In this document: positions 25,623-34,160 of the stretch, piece by piece
How the letters are laid out: each line of letters opens with the position of its first letter
Numbering within the stretch: position 1 is the first letter of the stretch
From: Lacibacter cauensis
Lineage (GTDB): Bacteria; Bacteroidota; Bacteroidia; Chitinophagales; Chitinophagaceae
NCBI RefSeq assembly: GCF_007830055.1
Contig: NZ_VLLE01000006.1
Span: 496,001-560,000 of the forward strand
Direction of reading: 5' to 3'
DNA length: 64,000 nucleotides
The notes under the pieces: generated by a model
What the model was told of the DNA's origin: nothing
The model's input: only the letters and a program-made list of their open reading frames with translations
The model's database searches: none
Position numbers and translations under genes: made by a program

Positions 25623-25650
25623 CCCTTGTTGGTCAGGCGACCAACAAGGG
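25623..25650 (-). repeat. REP palindrome 3 (loop AGGC, inverted)
   Basis: Perfect 12 bp arms CCCTTGTTGGTC / GACCAACAAGGG around AGGC, the reverse of the GCCT loop in palindromes 1 and 2. It lies 57 bp upstream of the RAYT start codon, so the gene is bracketed by inverted REPs. Confidence 0.93.
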
Positions 25651-25679
25651 CGTCGTTTTCAAATCATCCGATTATATAT

Positions 25680-25719
25680 CTGTAGCCTTTGTTGGTCACC
25701 TGACCAACAAAGGCTACAG
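25680..25719 (+). repeat. REP palindrome 4 (18 bp arms, loop ACCT)
   Basis: The longest palindrome in the locus: CTGTAGCCTTTGTTGGTC and its exact inverse around ACCT. The core TTTGTTGGTC is shared with the other three; the extra outer bases CTGTAGCC/GGCTACAG are specific to this copy. Together with palindrome 3 it forms a closely spaced pair with opposed loops, like a BIME of other bacteria. Confidence 0.93.
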
Positions 25720-25741
25720 AATCACTAACGGCAACAATAAC

Positions 25742-26197
25742 CTACCGTTTATTAAAACAATACCGGTAATCGTAACCACTGCCATTCATAAATGCAAACA
25801 GGCTTCTGCCCGAATTTCGAAAATCAAACCGATCGAAATACCAATCGATCACTCGGTTACTGGAAAAATCGTACAGCTTCAGCCACAACACATTTTTTGT
25901 TTCGGAATGCCAGTTGCCATCGTTGTCTCTATAACCGTTATCAATACTGCGTATTTCCCAACTGCCCTGCATGGTTCCGTTGGCATCGGCATAACGAGCT
26001 GTGCGGTCTTCGAAGAAAGTAAAGGTGCCACTTTTGTACTGCGATTGTACATTTTCATTGGCAAACGGCCTGCGTTTCTGAATTTCGGTTAACTGCCAGC
26101 TTCCTTCAATCCGGTTTTCGGGCAACCATTTTTTACAGGAGCTAAATGTAACAACAAGGAGAACGATGAAAGAAAGTGAGTAGAGTTTTGCTTGCAT
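25742..26197 (-). CDS. Lipocalin-like small lipoprotein
   Basis: 151 residues from ATG 26197 (MQAKLYSLSFIVLLVVTFSSC lipoprotein signal); a start at 26233 would add 12 residues. The mature part EGSWQLTEIQKRRPF, SGTFTFFEDRTARYADANGTMQGSWEI and VLWLKLYDFSSNRVIDWYFDRF has the G-x-W and short-strand pattern of lipocalin-like domains common in Bacteroidota lipoproteins. Function unknown. It lies downstream of icd beyond a terminator, just beside REP palindrome 4. Confidence 0.75.
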   Translation of the reverse strand: MQAKLYSLSFIVLLVVTFSSCKKWLPENRIEGSWQLTEIQKRRPFANENVQSQYKSGTFTFFEDRTARYADANGTMQGSWEIRSIDNGYRDNDGNWHSETKNVLWLKLYDFSSNRVIDWYFDRFDFRNSGRSLFAFMNGSGYDYRYCFNKR

Positions 26198-26265
26198 AGA
26201 TGATGGTTTGCTGAAATGCAGCAAATACAACACCAGCGATTGTTAGCAAAAAACTAAACTGTAAC

Positions 26266-26299
26266 AAAAAATCCCCCGGCAAATGCCGGGGGATTTTTT
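26266..26299 (-). terminator. Terminator after icd
   Basis: Stem TCCCCCGGCA (26272-26281) with TGCCGGGGGA (26284-26293), flanked by A and T runs on both sides, so it works in either direction. It serves the isocitrate dehydrogenase gene that ends at 26322. Confidence 0.9.
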
Positions 26300-26321
26300 A
26301 TTGTAAGCTTAACTTATTTCA

Positions 26322-27554
26322 TTATCCAAGCTTTGCTTTCAGGTTACTATCAATTGCATCCAGGAATTCTTCTGTATACAAATAATGCTCACCATGATTT
26401 ACTTTGTTGCCATGGATACAAACAGCTAAGTCTTTCGTCATCTTACCGCTTTCTACTGTTTCAATACAAACAGCTTCCAGTGCGTTAGCGAAATCGATCA
26501 ATGGCTGGTTACCATCTAACTTACCACGGAAAGCCAAACCACGTGTCCATGCAAAAATAGATGCGATGGGATTGGTAGATGTTGGTTTACCTTTCTGATG
26601 CTCACGGTAGTGACGTGTTACTGTACCATGTGCTGCTTCTGCTTCCATTGTTTTACCATCAGGTGTAATTAATACAGAAGTCATTAAACCAAGCGAACCG
26701 AAACCTTGTGCAACCGTATCGCTCTGTACATCGCCATCGTAGTTCTTACAAGCCCAAACGAAATTACCGTTCCACTTCAATGCACTCGCCACCATGTCAT
26801 CGATTAAACGATGTTCGTACACAATACCTGCAGCATCAAACTGTGCTTTGAATTCGTTTTGATAGATCTCTTCAAAAATATCTTTGAAGCGGCCATCGTA
26901 TTTTTTAAGGATGGTATTTTTTGTAGAGAGGTACAAAGGCCATTTTTTGCTCAAGGCCATATTGAAACAACTGCGTGCAAACCCTTTGATACTTTCATCG
27001 GTGTTATACATCGTCATTGCAACACCATCGCCTTTGTAGTTGTATACTTCAAACACCTGTGGTTCGCCACCATCTTCAGGTGTAAAGGTCATCGTTAATT
27101 TTCCTTTTCCTTTGATCACCGTATCGGTTGCACGGTATTGATCGCCGAAGGCATGACGACCAACAATGATGGGCGCTGTCCAGTTAGTAACCAAACGGGG
27201 AATGTTGTTGATTACGATTGGCTCACGAAACACGGTACCATCGAGGATGTTGCGGATAGTGCCGTTCGGGCTCTTCCACATCTGCTTCAGATTAAATTCT
27301 TTTACACGTTGTTCATCGGGAGTAATGGTTGCACACTTGATACCAACACCATATTGTTTAATGGCGTTTGCTGCATCAATCGTTACCTGGTCGTTGGTTT
27401 CATCTCTGTACTCAACACCAAGGTCGTAGTATTTAATATCCAGTTCGAGATAAGGAAGAATCAATTTCTCTTTAATGAATTTCCAGATGATACGTGTCAT
27501 CTCATCGCCATCCAGTTCTACCACCGGATTGGCTACTTTAATCTTTTCAGCCAT
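26322..27554 (-). CDS. icd: NADP-dependent isocitrate dehydrogenase (eukaryote-like type)
   Basis: Oxidative decarboxylation of isocitrate to 2-oxoglutarate in the TCA cycle. The 410-residue length and [20 protein letters not shown] are those of the homodimeric IDH1-like group rather than the E. coli type. Metal-binding Asp residues lie in [34 protein letters not shown]-binding motifs are [17 protein letters not shown] and [15 protein letters not shown]. Aconitase, the preceding TCA enzyme, is encoded 7 kb away on the other strand. A TATATTTG box lies upstream at 27608-27615. Confidence 0.96.
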   Translation of the reverse strand: MAEKIKVANPVVELDGDEMTRIIWKFIKEKLILPYLELDIKYYDLGVEYRDETNDQVTIDAANAIKQYGVGIKCATITPDEQRVKEFNLKQMWKSPNGTIRNILDGTVFREPIVINNIPRLVTNWTAPIIVGRHAFGDQYRATDTVIKGKGKLTMTFTPEDGGEPQVFEVYNYKGDGVAMTMYNTDESIKGFARSCFNMALSKKWPLYLSTKNTILKKYDGRFKDIFEEIYQNEFKAQFDAAGIVYEHRLIDDMVASALKWNGNFVWACKNYDGDVQSDTVAQGFGSLGLMTSVLITPDGKTMEAEAAHGTVTRHYREHQKGKPTSTNPIASIFAWTRGLAFRGKLDGNQPLIDFANALEAVCIETVESGKMTKDLAVCIHGNKVNHGEHYLYTEEFLDAIDSNLKAKLG

Positions 27555-27607
27555 CAGTTTGCTTTTAAATATGAATAATGCAGAAGTCTACCTTGTTAAA
27601 GGGAGAG

Positions 27608-27615
27608 CAAATATA
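27608..27615 (-). promoter_or_regulatory. -7 box TATATTTG upstream of icd
   Basis: Perfect TAnnTTTG on the minus strand, 53 bp before the icd ATG. No TTG at the ideal -33 distance, so moderate support. Confidence 0.45.
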
Positions 27616-27640
27616 AACTGCTCTGTTGAATAAAACACGC

Positions 27641-28894
27641 CTAATCTGCAAGCAGGGAGCGGATTGTACGGTAAAACTCAACTTTAAATTCATCGTAGAA
27701 GTGACCGGTACCCGGACCAAAGAAGCCTTGGTGAATTACGGAAACGTTCCCGGACTTTGTAAGGAAGATGGTTGTAGGAAACGAACGAATAGGCGTTAGC
27801 TGTGGTAATGTTTTTTCGGTTCGCTGCTCATCGCTTACGGTTACAGGAGGAATAAGCACAGGGTATTGAATACCGAAACGTTTGATAAATTTTTGAATGC
27901 TTGCTTTAGAGCGATTGAAGTCAGTGCTGTATTCGTACGCCAGTGCAAGCACTTCAACACGCTTGCTTTTATATTCTTTATAGAAGCTGCTGAGGAATTT
28001 GCTTTCGTCCATACAGTTGGGGCACCAACTGCCCATGATCTGGATGACCACTACTTTGTTTTTGAAACGGGCATCGTTGATGGAAACAGTTTTGCCGTTT
28101 ACATCTTTAAACGAAAAGTTGAGTTTGCTTTCGCCGGGTTTTAATTGTGTTACAGGAGTAGTATCGGGCAATGCAGCAGTATTGTTTTTTGTTGCACGCC
28201 ATGGTTCAACAGGCGATGCACTGCTGAAAAATTTTCCGTTACTGATTTCGTTACCGTTGATGGTTGCAGTGAAGTAATACGCATGGCTTCCATCGAAACA
28301 ACTCAATTGCATTTCGTTACCGTTAACCACACCTTCGAGAAAACGATAATCGCCGCTGGGCGTTAAGAAAGTGCCGGTTAATGCTGATCCATTTTGTTTA
28401 AACTCAGCAATGGCTGGACGATCAGTTCCATTGGGTCTTGTAAAACTTACCTGCCAACGACCGGTGGCGTTTTGTGTGGTGGCTTCGCTAACAGTAAACC
28501 GTTCTTTTTGTCCATACACAAATGTTACCGGAAACTCCAGCAACTTTAAACTACCTGCTTTAAACCATTTGCCTTTTAACGATCCATCCGGTTGCAACTG
28601 CAAACGGAAATACGATTCAAAGAATGGCATTTCGATATGCACCGAATCGCCTTTTACTTTTATATCATCTACCAGTAAACGTTCTGTTGCATTGCGGATG
28701 TACAGTAACTGTTTTCCATTTTTTTGTTGCAACTCCGCATTAAAAATAATAACAGCACCATCTTCCCTGGCAATGGCTGCACGATACCAACCTGTACGGA
28801 GTTGCTTTGTTTGTGCATGCACATTTACAACAAACAGGAATACGGTTACAATAAAACCAACTAAGGACTTCGGAAAAAATACAGCTGCTTTCAA
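27641..28894 (-). CDS. Secreted TlpA-like thioredoxin-fold protein
   Basis: 417 residues. Signal peptide (LVGFIVTVFLFVVNVHAQ), a long beta-rich region at about 30-250 typical of DUF4369-like parts, then a TlpA/AhpC domain. The redox motif is IQIMGSWCPNCMDESKFL (C-x2-C); the later cis-Pro segment is IRSFPTTIFLTKSG. Probably a periplasmic thiol-disulfide reductase or redox chaperone. The start is TTG at 28894, 1 bp after the stop of the interrupted gene upstream, suggesting translational coupling. No in-frame ATG gives a better signal peptide. Confidence 0.85.
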   Translation of the reverse strand: MKAAVFFPKSLVGFIVTVFLFVVNVHAQTKQLRTGWYRAAIAREDGAVIIFNAELQQKNGKQLLYIRNATERLLVDDIKVKGDSVHIEMPFFESYFRLQLQPDGSLKGKWFKAGSLKLLEFPVTFVYGQKERFTVSEATTQNATGRWQVSFTRPNGTDRPAIAEFKQNGSALTGTFLTPSGDYRFLEGVVNGNEMQLSCFDGSHAYYFTATINGNEISNGKFFSSASPVEPWRATKNNTAALPDTTPVTQLKPGESKLNFSFKDVNGKTVSINDARFKNKVVVIQIMGSWCPNCMDESKFLSSFYKEYKSKRVEVLALAYEYSTDFNRSKASIQKFIKRFGIQYPVLIPPVTVSDEQRTEKTLPQLTPIRSFPTTIFLTKSGNVSVIHQGFFGPGTGHFYDEFKVEFYRTIRSLLAD

Positions 28895-28895
28895 A

Positions 28896-29393
28896 CTATG
28901 ATTTACGTTTTTGCTTTTTTGTTTTTTGTTCGGGCTTGTTCGTTGCGGGCTTTATTATTTCGGTTACAGTGTACTCATGAATGACAAACTGCAGTTTTGA
29001 ATCATCTTTATCCTCTTCAAAAAAAGTGATTGTTGTATTACCATTTTCACTTTCAAGTATCATGATGGATTTCATTGACTGTCCATCTTTATCTACAACA
29101 ATTCTGTATTCTGTTTTGCCGTTTTTCAAATATTCACTCCACTCACAGGATACAATTTCAACAATATCGCCTTCCAGTGTTTCTGTTTCGCCTTTGAACG
29201 ATCCTGTTAAAACCAATTTTGCCGAATCGATCGTAATAACCGTTTCCATTGCAAGCTCCTCTGCCTGCATATTAGTTTTCAATCCTCTTGCCTTACTACT
29301 CTGCAGTTTTACAATTTTCGGATCGCATTATGCAGAAGCAGTTTGAATTGCAAGAAATAATAATGCCGATAAAACGGTAAGGAGCTTGTTCAT
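28896..29393 (-). pseudogene. Secreted protein gene interrupted by a stop codon after the signal peptide
   Basis: From ATG 29393 the frame encodes a clear signal peptide (MNKLLTVLSALL ... QTASA, 21 residues). A TAA at 29328-29330 follows exactly where Gln normally stands in the AQ ending of Bacteroidota signal peptides. The same frame then stays open for 143 codons to 28896 (IVKLQSSK, later LVLTGSFKGETETLEGDIVEIV and TITFFEEDKDDSKLQFVIHEYTV). A CAA-to-TAA change would explain this. A restart at TTG 29282 or ATG 29270 would give a protein without export signal. Family not recognised. It may be a true pseudogene, a recent mutation or a sequencing error. Confidence 0.75.
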
Positions 29394-29413
29394 AAGTTAA
29401 AGTTGTGTTTGGT

Positions 29414-30352
29414 TTATAAGTTTTCGAACATGTCTTTTGTCATGGCAGCAAGATCGTATTCGTGTTTCCAGCCCCAATCGGCTCTTGCCACACTATCATC
29501 AATGCTTTGCGGCCAGCTATCGGCAATTTGCTGACGGTAATCGGGCTTGTAACTCATTTCAAACCCAGCACGGTGTTTCGCCACTTCGGCTGCAATTTCC
29601 TTCGGAGAAAAACTCATCGATGAAATATTATACGAATGGCGAATAGATATTTTAGATGCAGGTGCTTCCATCAGTTCAATGGTAGCACGGATAGCATCGG
29701 GCATGTACATCATCGGCAGATAAGTATCTTCCTTCAGGAAACACTCGTACTTGTTTTCTTCCAACGCTTCGTGAAAAATTTCTACTGCATAATCGGTAGT
29801 ACCTCCGCCCGGTGCTGATTTGTAAGAGATCAAACCCGGATAACGCAAACTTCTTACATCTACACCAAAACGCTGATGATAATAATTGCACCAAAACTCG
29901 CCTGCATATTTACTGATGCCATACACCGTTGTTGGTTCAATAATGGTTTGTTGCGGACAATTTTGTTTGGGACTAGTTGGTCCGAACACAGCAATAGAAG
30001 AAGGCCAGTACACTTTGTAAATCTTCTCTTCCCGTGCAATATCCAGAACGTTCAGCAAACCCGTCATGTTGAGGTTCCAGGCAAGGTTGGGATTTTTTTC
30101 GCCCGTAGCAGAAAGAATAGCCGCCAGCAGATAAATCTGTGTGATGTTTTGGCGGATAACCTGCACATGCAGCATTTCTTTGTTCATTACATCGAGGCTA
30201 ACATACGGACCGGTTCCTTCCAGCAAAGGATTCTGTTCACGCAAGTCAGATGCTATCACGTTCTGGTTACCATAAATTTTACGCAGTGCAAGGGTAAGCT
30301 CCACTCCAATCTGACCGGAAGCGCCGATCACCAATATTTTTTCTCGAATCAT
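29414..30352 (-). CDS. NAD-dependent epimerase/dehydratase, L-threonine dehydrogenase-like
   Basis: 312 residues from ATG 30352 (MIREKILVIGASGQIGVELTLAL); the longer frame to 30505 has no conserved content. The extended-SDR Rossmann motif is GASGQIG and the catalytic motif is YGISKYAGEFW (YxxxK), with Ser/Thr in YWPSSIAVFG. The segment LRYPGLISYKSAPGGGTTDYAVEIFHEAL is characteristic of bacterial SDR-type L-threonine 3-dehydrogenases related to the human TDH group. Likely reaction: L-threonine to 2-amino-3-oxobutyrate. Confidence 0.85.
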   Translation of the reverse strand: MIREKILVIGASGQIGVELTLALRKIYGNQNVIASDLREQNPLLEGTGPYVSLDVMNKEMLHVQVIRQNITQIYLLAAILSATGEKNPNLAWNLNMTGLLNVLDIAREEKIYKVYWPSSIAVFGPTSPKQNCPQQTIIEPTTVYGISKYAGEFWCNYYHQRFGVDVRSLRYPGLISYKSAPGGGTTDYAVEIFHEALEENKYECFLKEDTYLPMMYMPDAIRATIELMEAPASKISIRHSYNISSMSFSPKEIAAEVAKHRAGFEMSYKPDYRQQIADSWPQSIDDSVARADWGWKHEYDLAAMTKDMFENL

Positions 30353-30529
30353 AACGGCAATTTGTGCGGCAAAAATAGGTGGAAAAACAACTGAGCAAAC
30401 ATTCATTCGTTTGCGCAAGAGTCTGCACCATGATTTGGGCAGATTAACCGATTTACAGGATAAGATAGAAGCCGGGGTGCATCTAACTTCTAAATCAGCC
30501 ATCATACATCCTCCATCAGAAACCCAATT

Positions 30530-30560
30530 CGTACCTCGTACTTCTTACTTCGTACTTACT
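30530..30560. repeat. Reiterated CGTACTTC tract at the kdsA promoter
   Basis: Words CGTACCTCGTACTTC and TTACTTCGTACTT repeat in tandem. The inverse form occurs at 44893-44927 after the cobalamin adenosyltransferase gene. Confidence 0.5.
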
Positions 30561-30562
30561 GT

Positions 30563-30570
30563 TATCTTTG
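30563..30570 (+). promoter_or_regulatory. -7 box TATCTTTG just before kdsA
   Basis: Perfect TAnnTTTG ending 4 bp before the kdsA ATG (30575), implying a leaderless or near-leaderless transcript. No clear -33 TTG. Confidence 0.5.
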
Positions 30571-30574
30571 CCGC

Positions 30575-31396
30575 ATGGAACAATATGTAAAAGAGCTGTT
30601 TGCCAATCAGTCGTACGACGAAAAGAATTTCTTTTTAATTGCCGGCCCCTGTGTGGTTGAGAGTGAAGAATTAGTAATGGAAGTGGCCGATAAAGTTTCA
30701 ACCATTTGCAAAAACCTCGGCATACCGTACGTGTTCAAAGCATCGTACAGGAAAGCCAACCGTACAAGTGCATCTTCTTTTACAGGCTTAGGAGATGATA
30801 CCGGTTTGAGTTTAATTGATAAAGTGCGGAAAACATACAATCTTCCTGCCACCTCCGATATTCATGCGCATGAAGAAGCAGCAATGGCCGCTCCCTATTT
30901 AGATATTTTACAGATACCTGCATTCCTTTGTCGCCAAACAGATTTGCTGGAAGCTGCTGCTGAAACAGGCAAAATTGTAAACGTGAAAAAGGGACAGTTC
31001 CTCAGTGGACCATCGATGAAGTTTGCAGTAGAAAAAATTAAGAAAGCAGGCAACAACAAGGTTATGCTTACAGAACGTGGTAATACGTTTGGCTACACGG
31101 ACCTTGTAGTTGACTACCGCAACATTACCTGGATGAAAGAATTGCATGTACCGGTAATTATGGATTGTACACACTCGCTGCAACAGCCCAACCAAACAAG
31201 CGGTGTTACGGGAGGTAATCCGCAACTGATCGGCACTATTGCAAAAGCAGCCATTGCAACCGGTGTGGATGGTTTGTTTATTGAAACGCATCCCAACCCT
31301 GCCGTTGCAAAAAGTGATGGTGCCAACATGCTGCAGTTAGATAAACTGGAGCCCCTGTTGGAACAACTGGTAAAGTTGCGGAAGGCTGTTTTATAA
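30575..31396 (+). CDS. kdsA: 3-deoxy-8-phosphooctulonate synthase
   Basis: Condenses phosphoenolpyruvate and arabinose 5-phosphate to KDO-8-phosphate for lipopolysaccharide. 273 residues, normal length. Motifs are IAGPCVVESEEL, FKASYRKANRTSASSFTGLG, TSDIHAHEEAA, IPAFLCRQTDLLEAAAETG, VNVKKGQFLSG, LTERGNTFGYTDLVVDYRN and DCTHSLQQP. The C-terminal metal/substrate motif is DGLFIETHPNPAVAKSDGANML. Cytosolic. A terminator follows at 31420-31445. Confidence 0.96.
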   Translation: MEQYVKELFANQSYDEKNFFLIAGPCVVESEELVMEVADKVSTICKNLGIPYVFKASYRKANRTSASSFTGLGDDTGLSLIDKVRKTYNLPATSDIHAHEEAAMAAPYLDILQIPAFLCRQTDLLEAAAETGKIVNVKKGQFLSGPSMKFAVEKIKKAGNNKVMLTERGNTFGYTDLVVDYRNITWMKELHVPVIMDCTHSLQQPNQTSGVTGGNPQLIGTIAKAAIATGVDGLFIETHPNPAVAKSDGANMLQLDKLEPLLEQLVKLRKAVL

Positions 31397-31419
31397 AAAT
31401 TGATTTCGCTATAAAAGTT

Positions 31420-31445
31420 GAGGCTCTTAATAAAGAGCCTCTTTG
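31420..31445 (+). terminator. Terminator after kdsA
   Basis: Stem GAGGCTCTT (31420-31428) with AAGAGCCTC (31433-31441), loop AATA, then TTTGTTTT. The remaining bases to 31663 hold nothing I can identify. Confidence 0.85.
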
Positions 31446-31662
31446 TTTTGGGTTTGGATACCAAACGTTTTCAAAAGGATGCAACGACACAAAATTTACC
31501 CAACGGGTAAACGGGTTGAAGTATAATGGCATCGCTGTTAACGATCAATAATAAAAATGTGGAGTGGCTAAGGGAAAGCGGAACTAAAATAAACAGGTGT
31601 ATGCTTCAATAAGAAAGAAGATGTTTAAAGTTAGCCATTTTGAAACGCAGCAGAAAAATTTT

Positions 31663-32649
31663 TTATACTTCGCTTGGTAACAAGCCAAATTCCTTTTTAA
31701 ACGCCAGCGAAAAATTACTGAGGTTGGTATAACCCAATTGCGTACCTACTTCTTTTACATTGTACTTACCGGTAAGCAGCATAGCCTTGGCCTTAAGCAT
31801 CCGGTTTTTTTGATAGTACTCGTAAATACCAGTTCCGTATACTTTTTTGAATGTACTTTTCAATTTCGATACACTCATATTACTCAGCCCGGCAAGTGTT
31901 ACAATGGTTGGTGGCGGCTGGCCGAAATCACGCACCAGGATGGCTTCAATCTCCATCAGCTTACTCAAATCGGCAGGCTTCACTTTCCGCTGACCGGCAT
32001 CCGGATTTTCTTCCATCTTACGATGCACTTTCGACAGAAAATTTTCCAGCAGCAACATAATCCTGTTCTTCACAATCATCTGCTGCATGGGGTTTGCTTC
32101 TTCTGTTTCAAACACCTCGTCAAACAAAATTCTGTTTTGCGCATCAAAAGGTTCGGGATAAGAGATACTGTTCTGCTGCTGGTTAAACCGCATGAGCAAA
32201 TGCAACTCATTAAACCTGTTAAGATGACTGTTGATCCATTGTTCGGGCAACAGCAAGTTAATGGTACGGGCTTTAGTTTTTGCTTTTACAGTAAAGCTCA
32301 TATCGTGTGTACTGTTTACAAGCGATATACCGGAACGGCGGATGCTTTTATCAACATGCTTTTTACCGTTGCGTTCAAACTGTAAAGGTTCACTCAATGC
32401 AGAATCATTAAAGTACAGCACGCAGTAATATTCTTCTGTTTTTAAGCGCTTATAAGTAACATCTGTGTTATACTCAATATCGGAAAGCAGGGCCTGTAAT
32501 CCGTTGGGCAAATCAACCACCTTATAAAACCCTTTTCCAAAATGCGGTGGTATCTGCAACACATTATTCTCCAATGAGCAATTTAACTGCGCAGCAAAAC
32601 TTTGCAGCAAAGCATGGTAATCGGTATGTTGCAGTTCAAGTGTAATCAC
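31663..32649 (-). CDS. AraC-family transcriptional regulator, paralogue 1
   Basis: 328 residues. The N-terminal ~220 residues have no recognised ligand domain. The C-terminal AraC double HTH is at about 230-325 (PTIVTLAGLSNMSVSKLKSTFKKVYGTGIYEYYQKNRMLKAKAMLL ... VKEVGTQLGYTNLSNFSLAFKKEFG). The ending LLPSEV is typical. It lies 15 bp downstream of a paralogue with the same layout, forming a two-gene unit. The targets are unknown. Confidence 0.9.
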   Translation of the reverse strand: MITLELQHTDYHALLQSFAAQLNCSLENNVLQIPPHFGKGFYKVVDLPNGLQALLSDIEYNTDVTYKRLKTEEYYCVLYFNDSALSEPLQFERNGKKHVDKSIRRSGISLVNSTHDMSFTVKAKTKARTINLLLPEQWINSHLNRFNELHLLMRFNQQQNSISYPEPFDAQNRILFDEVFETEEANPMQQMIVKNRIMLLLENFLSKVHRKMEENPDAGQRKVKPADLSKLMEIEAILVRDFGQPPPTIVTLAGLSNMSVSKLKSTFKKVYGTGIYEYYQKNRMLKAKAMLLTGKYNVKEVGTQLGYTNLSNFSLAFKKEFGLLPSEV

Positions 32650-32664
32650 CTTTACAATTCTGTA

Positions 32665-33654
32665 TTATGCGTTTGTAAACTCCGATGGCTCTTGGTTCAT
32701 GTATTTCTTAAAGGCAATGGTAAAATTGCTCATGTTGCTGTAGCCTATAATACCTGCAACTTGCTTTACCGAATACTTACCGGTACTCAACAACTCTCCT
32801 GCCCGCTGCATACGCTTCTGTTGGTAATATTCATAAATAGGAACTCCATATACCGATTTAAAAATCTTTTTCAGCTTGGTGGAACTCATAGTTGCCCTGC
32901 GTGAAAGTTCTTCGATAGATTTTGGTTTTTCTGAAAAATTTTCAACCAATAACTTTTCAATTTTAAATACCGTATAAATATCGTCCTGTTTAATATTTGT
33001 TTCTACATCGGCAAGCGACACCCGTGAATGGATCCGTGTAAAAAAACGTTCAAGTAAAAGCTGCACCCTGTTTTCGATATACAGATGCGGAAACGGCATA
33101 TCCGGATCTTCCTGCATGATTTCTTTCATCAGCTGATAGTACACCGTGTCGAGCGGCTCCATATTAAAACTGCGGCTCTTCAATGCAATATAGGCAGGCA
33201 GAATATCATCAAATACTTCAATACCCATCAGTTTTCCCAGCCATGCTTTGGGGATAAGAATATTTACCGCTTTAAACGTCGTTCCTTTTGTTCCGTGATA
33301 AAACCAATCAAACAAGGAACTGGTAAGGTATGCCACAGCAACTGTTTCTTTTTGTTTCTCCACAACATCGGCATCAATACCAATTTTGATATTCTTCTCC
33401 AGCGTCAGCTCATCAAAACGAAGGGTGTAGTATTCGGTATCGTCGCTTTTACGGCGCAACAACCAATCTTTATTAATACGGCAATTGATAATATTTACAT
33501 CGAGCCCGTTGGAAAGTTGCAACACCCGGTAATAACCGCTGGCCACATCTTCTGGAAAAAACAACCAGTTATCTTTTGTTTTTACCCCCAGCTGTACAGC
33601 CAGATCGTTGATCATATCGCTGTAACTGGTATGTATGTACTCAAAAGAAAACAT
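32665..33654 (-). CDS. AraC-family transcriptional regulator, paralogue 2
   Basis: 329 residues with the same plan as the downstream paralogue. Similar N-terminal phrases appear in both (VASGYYRVLQLSNGLDVNII here, FGKGFYKVVDLPNGLQALLS there). The C-terminal HTH is KSIEELSRRATMSSTKLKKIFKSVYGVPIYEYYQQKRMQRAGELLSTGKYSVKQVAGIIGYSNMSNFTIAFKKYMN. The pair arose by tandem duplication and may heterodimerise or regulate each other. A PspC gene lies just upstream on the same strand. Confidence 0.9.
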   Translation of the reverse strand: MFSFEYIHTSYSDMINDLAVQLGVKTKDNWLFFPEDVASGYYRVLQLSNGLDVNIINCRINKDWLLRRKSDDTEYYTLRFDELTLEKNIKIGIDADVVEKQKETVAVAYLTSSLFDWFYHGTKGTTFKAVNILIPKAWLGKLMGIEVFDDILPAYIALKSRSFNMEPLDTVYYQLMKEIMQEDPDMPFPHLYIENRVQLLLERFFTRIHSRVSLADVETNIKQDDIYTVFKIEKLLVENFSEKPKSIEELSRRATMSSTKLKKIFKSVYGVPIYEYYQQKRMQRAGELLSTGKYSVKQVAGIIGYSNMSNFTIAFKKYMNQEPSEFTNA

Positions 33655-33721
33655 GGATTTAGGATTGATTGTTTGTTGAAATTAAACAATCAGCACTCAA
33701 AAAACAATGATTGCAAAAGGC

Positions 33722-33940
33722 TTAGTAACGCAACGGGTTTCTTTTGCTGAACCAGATGTACTGACGAATGTTCACCCAGAACCCGATAAACATATAAATA
33801 ATCACAGGTGAGCCCATTGTAAGGAAAGACAAATAGATAAAATATTTACGGATGGTGCTGGTTGCAATACCCATTCGTTCGCCAAGCCAGGTACAAACAC
33901 CAAACACATTCCACTCAATCATTCGTCTAATGCGGTTCAT
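33722..33940 (-). CDS. PspC-domain small membrane protein
   Basis: 72 residues, one PspC domain: WNVFGVCTWLGERMGIATSTIRKYFIYLSFLTMGSPVIIYMFIGFWVNIRQYI. It contains the FGVCxxLGE-like core and one or two membrane segments. PspC proteins sense or counter membrane stress in other bacteria. It lies 67 bp upstream of the AraC pair and may share a transcript with it. Confidence 0.88.
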   Translation of the reverse strand: MNRIRRMIEWNVFGVCTWLGERMGIATSTIRKYFIYLSFLTMGSPVIIYMFIGFWVNIRQYIWFSKRNPLRY

Positions 33941-34160
33941 AAGTATTTATTTCTGTTACAAAATTAATAGTATCAACAATTCTTTAGTGCAGTTGGTTTA
34001 AAATGTATACGATTTATCGGTAAATTCGCAGCCTCTAACAGCCAACCGGGAACAGGAGAAGGCGCTGTTCGGGCAATTTTCATTGTTTCTCAATCTTTTC
34101 TGCCTGAAAACCGCTCTTATTTCCGGATAGCTACTATTCATCATTATCAAATTCTTCTTC

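Noticed and set aside
24273-25719. CRISPR array from the repeated TTGTTGGTC palindromes
   Set aside because: Only four units, irregular spacing from 30 bp to over 700 bp, no spacers of constant length and no cas genes; they are REP palindromes.
27138-27578. 146-residue ORF opposite icd
   Set aside because: Shadow of the highly conserved isocitrate dehydrogenase.
29876-30394. 172-residue ORF opposite the epimerase
   Set aside because: Shadow frame with no recognisable family.
31446-31662. Hidden small gene or RNA downstream of kdsA
   Set aside because: No open frame of useful length with a plausible start and no strong structure beyond the terminator at 31420-31445.
31738-32385. 215-residue ORF opposite the first AraC gene
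   Set aside because: Shadow frame; the HTH on the other strand is unambiguous.
33085-33750. 221-residue ORF opposite the second AraC gene
   Set aside because: Shadow frame, rich in His/Phe/Tyr as expected for antisense of coding DNA.
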